Positions 42,793 to 51,789 of a stretch of 64,000 bases of DNA are shown piece after piece. Every line of letters begins with the position of its first letter. Position 1 is the first letter of the stretch. This DNA is from Pseudomonas sp. UBA1879 (GTDB taxonomy: Bacteria > Pseudomonadota > Gammaproteobacteria > Pseudomonadales > Pseudomonadaceae), in contig NZ_DDHJ01000004.1 of NCBI RefSeq assembly GCF_002338065.1, positions 201,943-265,942 on the forward strand. The letters run 5' to 3'. The notes under the pieces were generated by a model. It worked only from the letters and a program-made list of their open reading frames with translations, was not told the origin of the DNA and made no database searches. A program made the translations under genes and the position numbers.

Positions 42793-43722
42793 TCAGTCGA
42801 CCATCACAAAGTCGATGTACTGGCCATTATTGCGTTGCGTCATCTTGATCCTGTGCTCATTGCCGTATTGGTCGAGCAACCCCCACCGAGACTCAGTGGT
42901 GGCGACGCCTGTGAGGTTCACGGTCCCATACGTAAAGATGCGAACGAACACCATGCTGTGAGGGACTCTGTTGACGGAAAGCACCGCTTGAGGTACCGGG
43001 AATTCACGCTGATCGCTGACCTCATAACCAATATGGGTGAAGCTTCGAGAAATCGTAGGCGCGAGCCCGTCGAAGTCCCAACCCGCGTCTTCTTCAATGA
43101 CCTTCTGAAAGTAGGCTTCACCCGACCCCGGTCCGTAGGGAATGGCATCTGCCAGTCTCAGCCCACGGCCTTTGATGAAAAGCTGATTGATGTCGTAATT
43201 CCACTCGGTCGTGCCGATTTCCTGGAAATGGTTATCCTCTGCTTCAAAGGCAAAATCATCCCGCGTCAGCCGCAATGGCGTGAGGGTTTCGAGGGTAATG
43301 GACGTGTTGAATTTGCTGGTATTGCTCACGTACTGCGTCTCCTCATCCTTGGAGATCGCTGCATAAACAACGTCCAGCGATCCGCCGGAGCGAGTCGAAG
43401 AAACGTAAAATCGACGGCGCCGCGAGTTCGCTGCGAGCAAAGCTCTTGGTGCACCGCCGGTATCGGCGTAATACTCGAACCGCTTGTCCCGCTCTTTGGA
43501 CACATGCAGCTCGCCGTCCAGTTCCTGATAAGCGCCGTCATCGTCCAGAGTGACCAGGCGAATGCTGTCAAGCTGCTCATCGGAAATCTCTACACCTGCC
43601 TTGGGTGTAACGCTGACGGACACCTCCAGTTGGTGACGTCCGTTGCCGAACACCTTGTTAGAGTTCGACGTGACGTGGATATTGAATTTGGTGATCCAGT
43701 TTGTATCGTTTGCCGGGTTCAT
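42793..43722 (-). CDS. Conserved hypothetical partner of the split-RHS genes
   Basis: A 309-aa soluble protein without signal peptide or TM helix. The sequence alternates short beta strands (VTSNSNKVFGNGRHQLEVSV; TPLRLTRDDFAFEAEDN; RIFTYGTVNLTGVATTESRW), suggesting one or more beta-sandwich domains. It is the first gene of the minus-strand trio (gaps 96 and 75 bp), so it probably works with the split RHS shell as adaptor, carrier or chaperone. Related proteins near RHS genes of other Pseudomonas come to mind, but no function is known to me. Confidence 0.75.
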   Translation of the reverse strand: MNPANDTNWITKFNIHVTSNSNKVFGNGRHQLEVSVSVTPKAGVEISDEQLDSIRLVTLDDDGAYQELDGELHVSKERDKRFEYYADTGGAPRALLAANSRRRRFYVSSTRSGGSLDVVYAAISKDEETQYVSNTSKFNTSITLETLTPLRLTRDDFAFEAEDNHFQEIGTTEWNYDINQLFIKGRGLRLADAIPYGPGSGEAYFQKVIEEDAGWDFDGLAPTISRSFTHIGYEVSDQREFPVPQAVLSVNRVPHSMVFVRIFTYGTVNLTGVATTESRWGLLDQYGNEHRIKMTQRNNGQYIDFVMVD

Positions 43723-44049
43723 GGTGTGCCGTCCTTGGCTATGGAAGAGGCCCCAGTGTACGCAGCGGGACTTGGGTACTTGATATACATATATATAGGG
43801 TCGGCGACGTATGTTTCTTCATATGTCATTCGTCGACCTTTATCACCGCCTTGAATAGTGCTCCCCGGCCCGAAATGCGCTGCACACGGCTGAGAGGCCT
43901 GAGTGCCGGACACATTGGCGAACGGGCCGGTTTCCTCTACATTGGCAACCTTGCCAGATGATTGAAGTGCCACTGCATGTTCGCCGAGGGCACGACCGGC
44001 CCACGATGTAACGCACATCGACCCCGCCGGACAGGATGACCTTTAGCCG
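43723..44049. other. Divergent promoter region, split-RHS cassette / sadC
   Basis: This 327-bp stretch has an AT-rich run near 43775-43800 (TATACATATATATAG) unlike the flanking core DNA, which could serve the RHS cassette promoter. No gene is supported on either strand. Confidence 0.55.
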
Positions 44050-45171
44050 ATGATGAACCAACCTCATATAGACGGATCTATCCAGCGCCTGCGGTTCAAG
44101 CGTTTCGCATTGGCGGCAGGTACGTACGTGCTGCTGATCGTGCTGGTCTGGGTGGCCTATTGCGCCGGCTACTACGACGCCAATTTCTTCGGCCTGTGGC
44201 TGACCACGGTCTTGGTGCTGTTATCCCAAGGCATCATGAGCCTGGTGTTTTTTGGCGAGTACAACAAACGCTTCAAAGACCCCAGCCTGACCGAGTTTCA
44301 GGTGTTGATGGGGCTGGGTTGGCAAACGTTTCTCCTGGCGCATCTGGCGTCGGCGCGGGGCACATTTCTGGTGCTTTACGTGCTGGTGCTGTTGTTCGGC
44401 CTGTTTCATCTGCCGCCGAAGGTCTTTGCCCGATGCGCGGTCTTTGCGCTGTCGGGCTTCATCGGGCTCAACCTGTGGGAAGCGCTTCAGGACGAGCTGG
44501 CTGATCCGGGCCTTGCGGCCTTGCAGGTCTGTGCACTGTTCATCGTGCTGGTCTGGCTGTGTCTGTACGCGCGATTCGTTCAGCATTCACGTCAGCGCAT
44601 GCATCAACACCGCATCACGCTTCAAGCCCACCAGGAAACCTTGCGCGGCATGATGTTTCAGCTGGAGGAGCTGGCCTCCACCGATGAACTGACCAATCTG
44701 TTCAATCGTCGCCATTTCCTGCGCCTGGCCACTCGCGAGTTGGAAGCGATGGATGGTTCCTACACCGAAGGCCTTGCCCTGATTGACATGGACCATTTCA
44801 AGCGCGTCAACGACGTGTTGGGGCACGCGGCGGGTGACCGGGTGTTGCAGGTGTTTGCCGCAACAGCGTCGGAGTGCCTGCGTTCGGACGACATTTTGGC
44901 GCGTTATGGCGGCGAGGAGTTCGTGCTGTTGATTCCCCGCTGCACCCGTAGCCAGTTGGTGGAATGCTGCGAGCGCGTGCGTCTGGCCTTCGAGCAGGTG
45001 GTCATTCCCGAGCTGCCGGAATTGGCGTTGAGCCTGTCGGTGGGCATGACGCTCATTGATCGCGACGATGACATGGACCGCGCCCTGCAGCGGGCCGACC
45101 AGGCGCTCTACCGCGCCAAGCATCAGGGTCGAAACCGTTGCCACGGCGCGTGGGAACATGCCGATGCCTGA
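44050..45171 (+). CDS. sadC: Membrane diguanylate cyclase SadC-like
   Basis: A 373-aa protein with about five or six N-terminal TM segments (residues about 15-180) and a C-terminal GGDEF domain (about 205-370). The active-site signature is ARYGGEEFVLL, and an inhibitory I-site RSDD lies five residues before it, so it should make c-di-GMP under product inhibition. It occupies the sadC position of PAO1 (between fumA and the ferredoxin reductase), but is shorter than PAO1 SadC as I remember it. It overlaps the next gene. Together with bifA in this window it forms the synthesis/breakdown pair known to balance biofilm and swarming. Confidence 0.85.
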   Translation: MMNQPHIDGSIQRLRFKRFALAAGTYVLLIVLVWVAYCAGYYDANFFGLWLTTVLVLLSQGIMSLVFFGEYNKRFKDPSLTEFQVLMGLGWQTFLLAHLASARGTFLVLYVLVLLFGLFHLPPKVFARCAVFALSGFIGLNLWEALQDELADPGLAALQVCALFIVLVWLCLYARFVQHSRQRMHQHRITLQAHQETLRGMMFQLEELASTDELTNLFNRRHFLRLATRELEAMDGSYTEGLALIDMDHFKRVNDVLGHAAGDRVLQVFAATASECLRSDDILARYGGEEFVLLIPRCTRSQLVECCERVRLAFEQVVIPELPELALSLSVGMTLIDRDDDMDRALQRADQALYRAKHQGRNRCHGAWEHADA

Positions 45172-46093
45172 GCTGCGTGCGGGTGATCAGCAGTGGTCGG
45201 TCGCCTTCGGAAGCAATCTGCTCGACGCACTCAATGCTGCACGGCTCCGCGTTCCCTACAGTTGTCGGGCGGGCAGTTGCCACGCCTGTCTTGTGCGCTG
45301 TGTCCGCGGCGAGCCACAGGATGCGCTGCCTGAGGCGCTGGACGCCCGTAAGCGCGAGCAGGGCTGGCGTCTGGCGTGTCAGTGTCGGGTCGTAGACGAT
45401 CTGGACGTTGAAATCTTCGACCCGAAACGCGACGGTTCACCGGCTCGCATCAGCGGGGCGGACTGGTTAAGCCCTTCGGTATTGCGCCTTCGCCTTGAAC
45501 CCGAGCGGCCCCTGCGCTATCGCGCCGGGCAGCATCTGGTGCTGTGGACCGCGAGCGGCATTGCGCGCCCTTATTCGCTGGCGAGCGTGCCGGGAAACGA
45601 CGCTGCGCTGGAGTTTCATATCGATTGCAGCAAACCCGGCGCTTTCGCTGACGTCGCTCGCACACTGATGCCCGGCGACGTCATCCGGCTGGGCGAATTG
45701 CGGGGTGGCGCGTTGCATTACGACCCTGACTGGCAAACGCGACCGCTCTGGCTGTTGGCGGCCGGGACAGGGCTGGGGCCTTTGTGGGGCATTTTGCGCG
45801 AAGCGTTGAACGCTGGGCATCAAGGGCCGATTTGGGTCGTGCACGTGGCGCGTGAGCATTATTTTGCTGATGCGCTTGAGACCCTTGCGCAGCAACATAG
45901 CCAAATACAGGTTGCACTGGTCAATACGCAGGAGGCCCAAACCGCGCTTGCAGGCGTGCGCCTCGCCTCACGACAAACCGTTGCCCTCGTTTGCGGATCG
46001 CCCGCCAGCGTCGAGCTGTTCTCCAAACGCCTGTTCATCGCCGGTTTGCCAAGGGGCCAGGTGCTGGCGGATGTATTTCTGGAGAAGGGCTGA
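45164..46093 (+). CDS. Plant-type ferredoxin/NAD(P)H reductase
   Basis: A 309-aa electron-transfer flavoprotein. The N-terminal 2Fe-2S ferredoxin domain has CRAGSCHACLVRC (about 33-45) plus a later Cys in CQC (about 70), and a FAD/NAD(P)-binding reductase part follows (RPYSLASVPG for FAD, LAAGTGLGPLWGILREA for NAD(P)). The start at 45164 or 45158 overlaps the end of sadC, so the genes are coupled. It may supply electrons to an oxygenase or hydratase partner; the enoyl-CoA hydratase that follows it in PAO1 is absent here, replaced by an RHS gene. Confidence 0.88.
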   Translation: MPELRAGDQQWSVAFGSNLLDALNAARLRVPYSCRAGSCHACLVRCVRGEPQDALPEALDARKREQGWRLACQCRVVDDLDVEIFDPKRDGSPARISGADWLSPSVLRLRLEPERPLRYRAGQHLVLWTASGIARPYSLASVPGNDAALEFHIDCSKPGAFADVARTLMPGDVIRLGELRGGALHYDPDWQTRPLWLLAAGTGLGPLWGILREALNAGHQGPIWVVHVAREHYFADALETLAQQHSQIQVALVNTQEAQTALAGVRLASRQTVALVCGSPASVELFSKRLFIAGLPRGQVLADVFLEKG

Positions 46094-46235
46094 TCGGTTG
46101 AGTGCGGCGTGAGCGGTGGTGCAGTTCACTGTCATTTCTGACAGTAGAACCCCCTGGGCAAAGGGTGTATGAAAGAAGCCTCTTGTGGAGTCGCACACGG
46201 GTGGCTGTGCCAGCGCCCTGACATGGGAGGTCAAC

Positions 46236-49025
46236 ATGCATTCATTGTCGTCCGTGCATACCGCAACGCCCCGTCTGGCGGTCCAGGATCCCCGAGGCCT
46301 GAATGTCAGAACGGTAGAGTTCTATCGAGACATCCCCGACGCCATCCCTCAGGTGCGTGCGACCCGTCAGCGCCTCGACGCCGCAGGGCGTCATGTCGCC
46401 AGTCAGGACGCACGGCTAGGGCAGGCGTCGGAGATCATCGAGAATCGGGTCGATAGCCTTAGCTTGTCCGGGGCCGGATTGGCCTCGCGAAGTGTCGACT
46501 CCGGCTGGCAGATCAATCTCTCAGGGCCAGCCGGTGAACCGTGCATTCATTGGGACGGGCGGGGGAGTGTGCGTCATACCACTTTTGATGAGCTGCTCAG
46601 GCCTGTGGTTGTCAGTGAGCAATCACCTGAAGGGATTTTGCGAGTGGTTGAACGCATGACCTACGGCGCTGCTGAGGAGCATGGGCATAACGTTTGTGGG
46701 TGTCTGACCCGCCATGACGACACGGCAGGCAGTTTGTCGGTGTCGGACTATGGTCTGAGCGGAAAAGCCATCGTCGAGCAATGGCGATTTCTGTCGGAGC
46801 TGGATGACCCCGATTGGCCGCTGGAGATCACATCCCGCGACGCGTTGCTTGAACCGCAAGCTGCGATTACCCGACGGCTCGATAACGCATTGGCTGAGCA
46901 ACTGCAATTGACGGATGCGCGACTGAACACTCAATGCATTGCGTATGGGGTCGATGGCCATGTCCGCGAAGCCTGGTTGCAAGTGCCGGGTGCTGAAGCT
47001 CGATCGGTCGTCAGTCGGGTGCTTATCAACGCCTTGGGTCAGATAGAACGCGAAACCGCCGGCAACGGGATCGTGACGACCGCGACTTACTGCCCTCGCG
47101 ATGGTCGCTTAGTGCGGCTTGAGTCTGCACTGCCTGGCAAGCCTTCAATTCAGCATCTGAGCTATCAGTACGATCCGCTAGGCAATGTGACGGCCATTGA
47201 GGATCTTGCGCAATCAACGGCTTTCTTCCGTAATCAGCAGATTGATCATACAAACACGTATGTTTATGACTCGCTGTCTCAATTGATTGAGGCCACGGGC
47301 TTTGAGTCGGTTCGATCTGAAAGCTGGCAGGGGCTGACAGCGTCCTACAGGGCGCTGCCAGATCCAGGTCAACTGGCCAATTACCGTGAACAGTACGCCT
47401 ACGACGCTGCCGGCAATATGCAGACGTTGACTCACGTCGGTGGCCATTCATTTACGCTGCGCACTGTCACCTCGTTATCGAGCAACCGCAGCTTGCAGGT
47501 TCAGGGCGAGTGGGCGCCGGGGGAGTCGGACATCGCCGAAGGCTTCGATAGCAACGGCAATCCACTTGAACTGCTGCGCGGGCAGCGTCTGGAATGGGGT
47601 GCGCGCAACCAGCTACGGCAGGTGACACCCGTGACAAGGGAGTCTGCTGCTGACGATTGCGAGCGATATCTCTACAACAGCGCAGGGCAGCGAGTGCGCA
47701 AAGTCCAGCTGTTACATGGCGCCCGTTATCTGCGCACGCGAGAAGTGCGTTATCTGCCGGAGCTGGAACTGCACCTTGATTCGGTGGGCGACAAAGCGTG
47801 GCATCGCGTACACATTCAAGTGGGCAGAACCACCCTATGCTGGGACCGGTGGGAAGGGGGCACACCCGATGGCGTTCATGAAAGTGCCGCTCGTTATTCG
47901 CTGGCCGATCACCTGAACTCGGCGACGCTGGAATTCGATGGCGCTGGCGTATTGATCAGCCAGGAAAGTTACTATCCCTATGGGGCGACGGCTTGGTGGG
48001 CTCAGCCTCATGCAGAGGGCTACAGCTTTAAGTCTCGTCGCTTTGCAGGCAAGGAGAGAGACGCTACCGGCCTCTACTATTACGGGATGCGTTACTACGC
48101 ACCGTGGCTGGGACGATGGGTCAACCCCGACCCCGGTGGCGATGTCGATGGGCTGAACCGGTATCGTTTTGTCAGAAATAACCCGGTCACGATGACCGAT
48201 CCGGATGGGCAAGCGCCTACGGTGACGTTGCTGTATGGGTTCGATCCTGCACGGGATCTTTATTTAAGCGCAGGGGACGACGTCGTCTCGCAGAGCATCA
48301 CAACGATTGACCTGTTGAATGCCGGCGTAGGAATCACTCCCGACACGCTCATGGATTACTACAGCGACACCATTGAGGCCTTCTTTGAAAGTAGCGGTGA
48401 AGAGGACGATATGGACGAGGATCGTGAAGTGCCTGATGACGGCGTCAAGCTATTTCTTGAGAAAGCCGAGTATTACAAGGGGGGTGAAGACGATGCTCGC
48501 AAGATACTGCAAAGCTGGTCCGATTTTCTTTACGCCAACAGTAAAAAATTCAACGTGCAGAATAAGCTTCAGAAGCATATGGCCAATCCGGCGAAGATAG
48601 CTGAATTCTGGAAAAAAAATCTTGATGTCCCTCTCTCTGAAAGGGCTTTAGAACAAGCGACGCATCTATTGAGAAGTGAGCCGGCGAAGCTCTTTGAGGA
48701 GGCCGATGCTCAGATGAAAGAGGCGGCAAAAGGGGTCACAAATTGGGTCTTCAGGCAGCTTTCGAAGCTAGGGCTGGACTGGGCGCACAGCGCTTCTTCT
48801 TCAGTACCTGACGAGATTCACTTTGCCGATATAGGCTTGAAGAACCCTGCTGACCCGTCTAGCGGGTGGGAAGATTTGAGCCCTGAACAATATCAAGCGA
48901 GGCGCTACAGGAGGCCTTCTTCACACAGTGCCTACGAACCCATCACGTATTCAGAGCGTAGGCACGTAGAGCGTAACAACCTGCAAAAGGTGAGGCTCAT
49001 CAGAGCGAATCAACTGCAACACTAA
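46236..49025 (+). CDS. TccC-type RHS toxin with unrecognised C-terminal tip
   Basis: A 929-aa TccC paralogue of the gene at 27-30 kb. It has the TccC-like start (VQDPRGLNVRTVEFYRD), YD repeats and an RHS core (KERDATGLYYYGMRYYAPW ... NNPVTMTDPDG) ending near residue 658. The tip (659-929; 48210-49025) is unrelated to the other TccC tip: it has an acidic run (SSGEEDDMDEDREVPDD), a Lys-rich helical middle (about 740-840) and a basic end (RRYRRPSSHSAYEPITYSE). Its base composition is visibly more AT-rich than the repeats, suggesting a swapped-in domain. The start at 46236 follows GGGAGG. No immunity-like gene follows; a terminator comes 5 bp later. Confidence 0.85.
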   Translation: MHSLSSVHTATPRLAVQDPRGLNVRTVEFYRDIPDAIPQVRATRQRLDAAGRHVASQDARLGQASEIIENRVDSLSLSGAGLASRSVDSGWQINLSGPAGEPCIHWDGRGSVRHTTFDELLRPVVVSEQSPEGILRVVERMTYGAAEEHGHNVCGCLTRHDDTAGSLSVSDYGLSGKAIVEQWRFLSELDDPDWPLEITSRDALLEPQAAITRRLDNALAEQLQLTDARLNTQCIAYGVDGHVREAWLQVPGAEARSVVSRVLINALGQIERETAGNGIVTTATYCPRDGRLVRLESALPGKPSIQHLSYQYDPLGNVTAIEDLAQSTAFFRNQQIDHTNTYVYDSLSQLIEATGFESVRSESWQGLTASYRALPDPGQLANYREQYAYDAAGNMQTLTHVGGHSFTLRTVTSLSSNRSLQVQGEWAPGESDIAEGFDSNGNPLELLRGQRLEWGARNQLRQVTPVTRESAADDCERYLYNSAGQRVRKVQLLHGARYLRTREVRYLPELELHLDSVGDKAWHRVHIQVGRTTLCWDRWEGGTPDGVHESAARYSLADHLNSATLEFDGAGVLISQESYYPYGATAWWAQPHAEGYSFKSRRFAGKERDATGLYYYGMRYYAPWLGRWVNPDPGGDVDGLNRYRFVRNNPVTMTDPDGQAPTVTLLYGFDPARDLYLSAGDDVVSQSITTIDLLNAGVGITPDTLMDYYSDTIEAFFESSGEEDDMDEDREVPDDGVKLFLEKAEYYKGGEDDARKILQSWSDFLYANSKKFNVQNKLQKHMANPAKIAEFWKKNLDVPLSERALEQATHLLRSEPAKLFEEADAQMKEAAKGVTNWVFRQLSKLGLDWAHSASSSVPDEIHFADIGLKNPADPSSGWEDLSPEQYQARRYRRPSSHSAYEPITYSERRHVERNNLQKVRLIRANQLQH

Positions 49026-49030
49026 CCCAC

Positions 49031-49068
49031 AAAAAAGCCCCTCCTGCATGACACAGGTGGGGCTTTTT
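49031..49068. terminator. Bidirectional terminator between the RHS toxin and pyk
   Basis: AAAAAAGCCCCTCCTG pairs with CAGGTGGGGCTTTTT around CATGACA. It serves the convergent RHS and pyruvate kinase genes. Confidence 0.88.
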
Positions 49069-49083
49069 CATTGCCGCAGCGTC

Positions 49084-50535
49084 TTACACGATCGGGTCGC
49101 CAACGTGCAGGATCTTCATGCCATTGGTGCCACCGATGGTGTGGTAGCTGTCGCCCTTGGTCAGGATGACCCAGTCGCCTTGCTCGACCAGACCGCGCTT
49201 GACCAGTTCGTCCACAGCCGATTGGCTGACCTGCCCCGCCGGCAGCGATGCCGGGTCGAACGGAATGGTGTAAACGCCACGGAACATGGCCGCGCGAGCC
49301 TGAGTGTCGCGATGCGGCGAAAACGCGTAGATCGGTACCGAAGAGCGGATGCGCGACATGATCAGCGGGGTGTAGCCACTTTCGGTGAGCGCGATGATGG
49401 CTTTCACACCCGGGAAGTGGTTGGCGGTGTACATGGCCGCCAGCGCGATGCTCTCGTCGCAACGGGTGAACGAGTGACCAATGCGGTGGCTGGAGGTCTT
49501 GCCAGTCGGGTGACGTTCGGCACCGACGCAAATCCGCGCCATGGCCTCGACGGCTTCGACAGGGTAGGAACCGGCAGCACTTTCAGCAGACAGCATCACG
49601 GCATCGGTGTAGTCGAGCACGGCGTTGGCCACGTCGGAGACTTCGGCGCGAGTCGGCATCGGGCTGGAGATCATCGACTCCATCATCTGCGTGGCCACGA
49701 TGACCGCTTTGTTGTGGCGACGTGCGTGCAGAATGATTTTCTTCTGGATGCCTACCAGTTCGGCGTCGCCAATTTCCACGCCGAGGTCGCCACGGGCCAC
49801 CATGACGGCGTCACTGGCGCGGATCAGGGCATCAAGGGTTTCGTCGTTCGCCACGGCTTCGGCACGTTCGATCTTCGCTACCAGCCAGGCGGTACCGCCG
49901 GACTCGTCACGCAGCTTGCGCGCATATTCCATATCAGCCGCGTCGCGCGGAAAGGAAACAGCCAGGTAATCCAGGTCCATTTCTGCCGCGAGTTTGATGT
50001 CTTGCTTGTCTTTCTCGGTCAGGGCCGGTGCAGTCAGGCCGCCACCGCGACGGTTGATGCCCTTGTGGTCGGACAGCGGACCGCCGATGGTCACAGTGCA
50101 GTGCAGGGCATCGGCGGTCTGGGTGTCGACGCGCATGACCACTCGTCCGTCGTCGAGCAGCAGTTCGTCGCCTACGCCGCAGTCCTTGACCAGATCGGGA
50201 TAGTCGATGCCGACGACGTCCTGCGTACCTTCCGTCAGAGGATGGCTGGTGGAGAAGGTGAATTTATCACCGACTTTCAGCTCGATCTTCTTGTTGGCGA
50301 ATTTCGCGATACGAATTTTCGGGCCTTGCAGATCGCCCAGCAACGCGACGAAGCGGCCGTTTCTGGCAGCGATGTCACGGATCAGCTTCGCGCGAGCCTT
50401 GTGCTCGTCGGGCGTGCCGTGGGAGAAGTTGAGGCGGGCAACGTCCAGGCCCGCAAGAATCAGCTTCTCGATGACTTCTGGCGAATTACTGGCTGGGCCA
50501 AGTGTGGCTACGATTTTGGTGCGGCGAACGGACAT
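49084..50535 (-). CDS. pykA: Pyruvate kinase
   Basis: A 483-aa glycolytic enzyme converting phosphoenolpyruvate and ADP to pyruvate and ATP. Family motifs are RRTKIVATLGPAS (1-15), LNFSHG, the Mg/PEP-binding MVARGDLGVEIG (about 240), VATQMMESMI and AVMLSAESAAGSYPVEAV. The ATG at 50535 follows AAGGAG with 7-bp spacing, preferred over a TTG at 50541. It is a core gene at the PAO1 pykA place. Confidence 0.97.
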   Translation of the reverse strand: MSVRRTKIVATLGPASNSPEVIEKLILAGLDVARLNFSHGTPDEHKARAKLIRDIAARNGRFVALLGDLQGPKIRIAKFANKKIELKVGDKFTFSTSHPLTEGTQDVVGIDYPDLVKDCGVGDELLLDDGRVVMRVDTQTADALHCTVTIGGPLSDHKGINRRGGGLTAPALTEKDKQDIKLAAEMDLDYLAVSFPRDAADMEYARKLRDESGGTAWLVAKIERAEAVANDETLDALIRASDAVMVARGDLGVEIGDAELVGIQKKIILHARRHNKAVIVATQMMESMISSPMPTRAEVSDVANAVLDYTDAVMLSAESAAGSYPVEAVEAMARICVGAERHPTGKTSSHRIGHSFTRCDESIALAAMYTANHFPGVKAIIALTESGYTPLIMSRIRSSVPIYAFSPHRDTQARAAMFRGVYTIPFDPASLPAGQVSQSAVDELVKRGLVEQGDWVILTKGDSYHTIGGTNGMKILHVGDPIV

Positions 50536-50723
50536 GCACAAACTCCTTAAATGAAGCGCAGCGGAAGGCTACTACTGTATTGCGCTGTAGTCATTGTTCC
50601 TTTGCACTACGTGTTGACGCTTCGATGAGCGAATGGCCCAGTGCGCGCAGGCTGTCGGGGAGCAAATCGCACTTGAAGAAATTCCCCGATGCGCCGATAC
50701 ACTGCTGAGCACAGGAGACTCTC

Positions 50724-51098
50724 ATGCGAATCGTGATGATATTAGTGGCGCTGCTGGCCTTGGGCGGTTGCACCCGCTGGGCGATGAACAGCCATCTGAA
50801 CAATGCCAACCGTGCGTACGCCAAGGGCGACTGCGACGCGGTCATGTACAACCTGTCGAAAGTGGACCGCGAAAGCCGTGCCCGTCGTTACGTGCAACCG
50901 GAGGTGTCCATGCTGCGCGGCCAGTGCCTGGAGCGCCAGAAGTTGTATGTGGATGCGATCCAGACATACCAGTTCATCCTCACCCAGTTCCCGTACAGCG
51001 AGTACGCGTTCCGGGCCAAGGCGCGGATCGATACGCTGCATCAGTTGGGTCATGACAACATTGCGCCCCCGGCCATTCCAAGACCTGCTTCATTGTGA
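50724..51098 (+). CDS. Small TPR-like lipoprotein
   Basis: A 124-aa lipoprotein: signal MRIVMILVALLALGG followed by Cys16. The mature part has helix pairs with tetratricopeptide-like spacing (NNANRAYAKGDCDAVMYNLS, RQKLYVDAIQTYQFILTQFP), recalling outer-membrane assembly lipoproteins such as BamD in miniature. The start follows CAGGAGAC. It stands alone, divergent from pyk. Function unknown. Confidence 0.82.
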   Translation: MRIVMILVALLALGGCTRWAMNSHLNNANRAYAKGDCDAVMYNLSKVDRESRARRYVQPEVSMLRGQCLERQKLYVDAIQTYQFILTQFPYSEYAFRAKARIDTLHQLGHDNIAPPAIPRPASL

Positions 51099-51418
51099 TT
51101 ACACCCGCTTGGATGGACGGTCTTCTTTTTGGGTGGCCTTTATCAAAGCTTGAGCTAGTCTGGATTCGGTAGGGACCTAAAGATTTTTCACAGGAGTGGC
51201 GAAGGGCGCTCCGATGGTCGATACGCTGAATACCTCACCTGAACGGGAGGGTTATCGCGAAATCGAATAGTCGGACACGTGACTTCGGTCAAGCCTGTTG
51301 AGTCAGATGACGTCCCTGTTTCAATCGACAGGTTTCCGTCTTCCATGCCGTTGACGGGTGACCAGACCCTTTGCATTAGCAAGGCCATGCTCAATGGTCA
51401 TTCGAGGACCTTTGTCCA
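51099..51418. other. Intergenic region before the PilZ gene
   Basis: This 320-bp region has no convincing gene. A minimal frame (51214-51270, ATGGTCGATACG...) would give an 18-residue peptide only, and a longer frame from 51279 overlaps the PilZ gene out of phase. It probably holds the PilZ promoter. Confidence 0.5.
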
Positions 51419-51778
51419 ATGCTCAACGAAAGACGAATCGAGCGCCACCAGCTCCCGTATTACCTTCAAGTCTTCAATCGGTATACCGATAGGCCACTGG
51501 GCTGCCTGGGAAACGTCTCAGAACAAGGCCTGATGTTGATCAGCGATCTTCCCATTCTGGTCGGTGCGGATTTCCAGTTGCGTCTCAAGGTGCCGGACGG
51601 GAAGAACGGGCTTTATAACATCGATATCAACGCCAGCTGCCTGTGGTGCCAGGAAGACGAAACACCGGGCGTTTATGACTCGGGGTTCAGGCTGCAGGCC
51701 GCGCCCCCTGAGTACGATCATCTGATCCAGGCGCTCCAGCGTTACTTCAGCTTTTATCCGCTGGAGGCATCCGCTTGA
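51419..51778 (+). CDS. Single-domain PilZ c-di-GMP receptor
   Basis: A 119-aa stand-alone PilZ protein. Both ligand motifs are intact: RRIER (RxxxR, residues 5-9) and NVSEQG (D/NxSxxG, about 32-37), so c-di-GMP binding is expected. Such proteins transmit c-di-GMP levels to flagella, pili or exopolysaccharide systems through partners not visible here. It is convergent with the DUF58 gene. Its presence beside bifA and sadC in the same window adds a receptor to the pair. Confidence 0.88.
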   Translation: MLNERRIERHQLPYYLQVFNRYTDRPLGCLGNVSEQGLMLISDLPILVGADFQLRLKVPDGKNGLYNIDINASCLWCQEDETPGVYDSGFRLQAAPPEYDHLIQALQRYFSFYPLEASA

Positions 51779-51789
51779 GCACGGCATCG

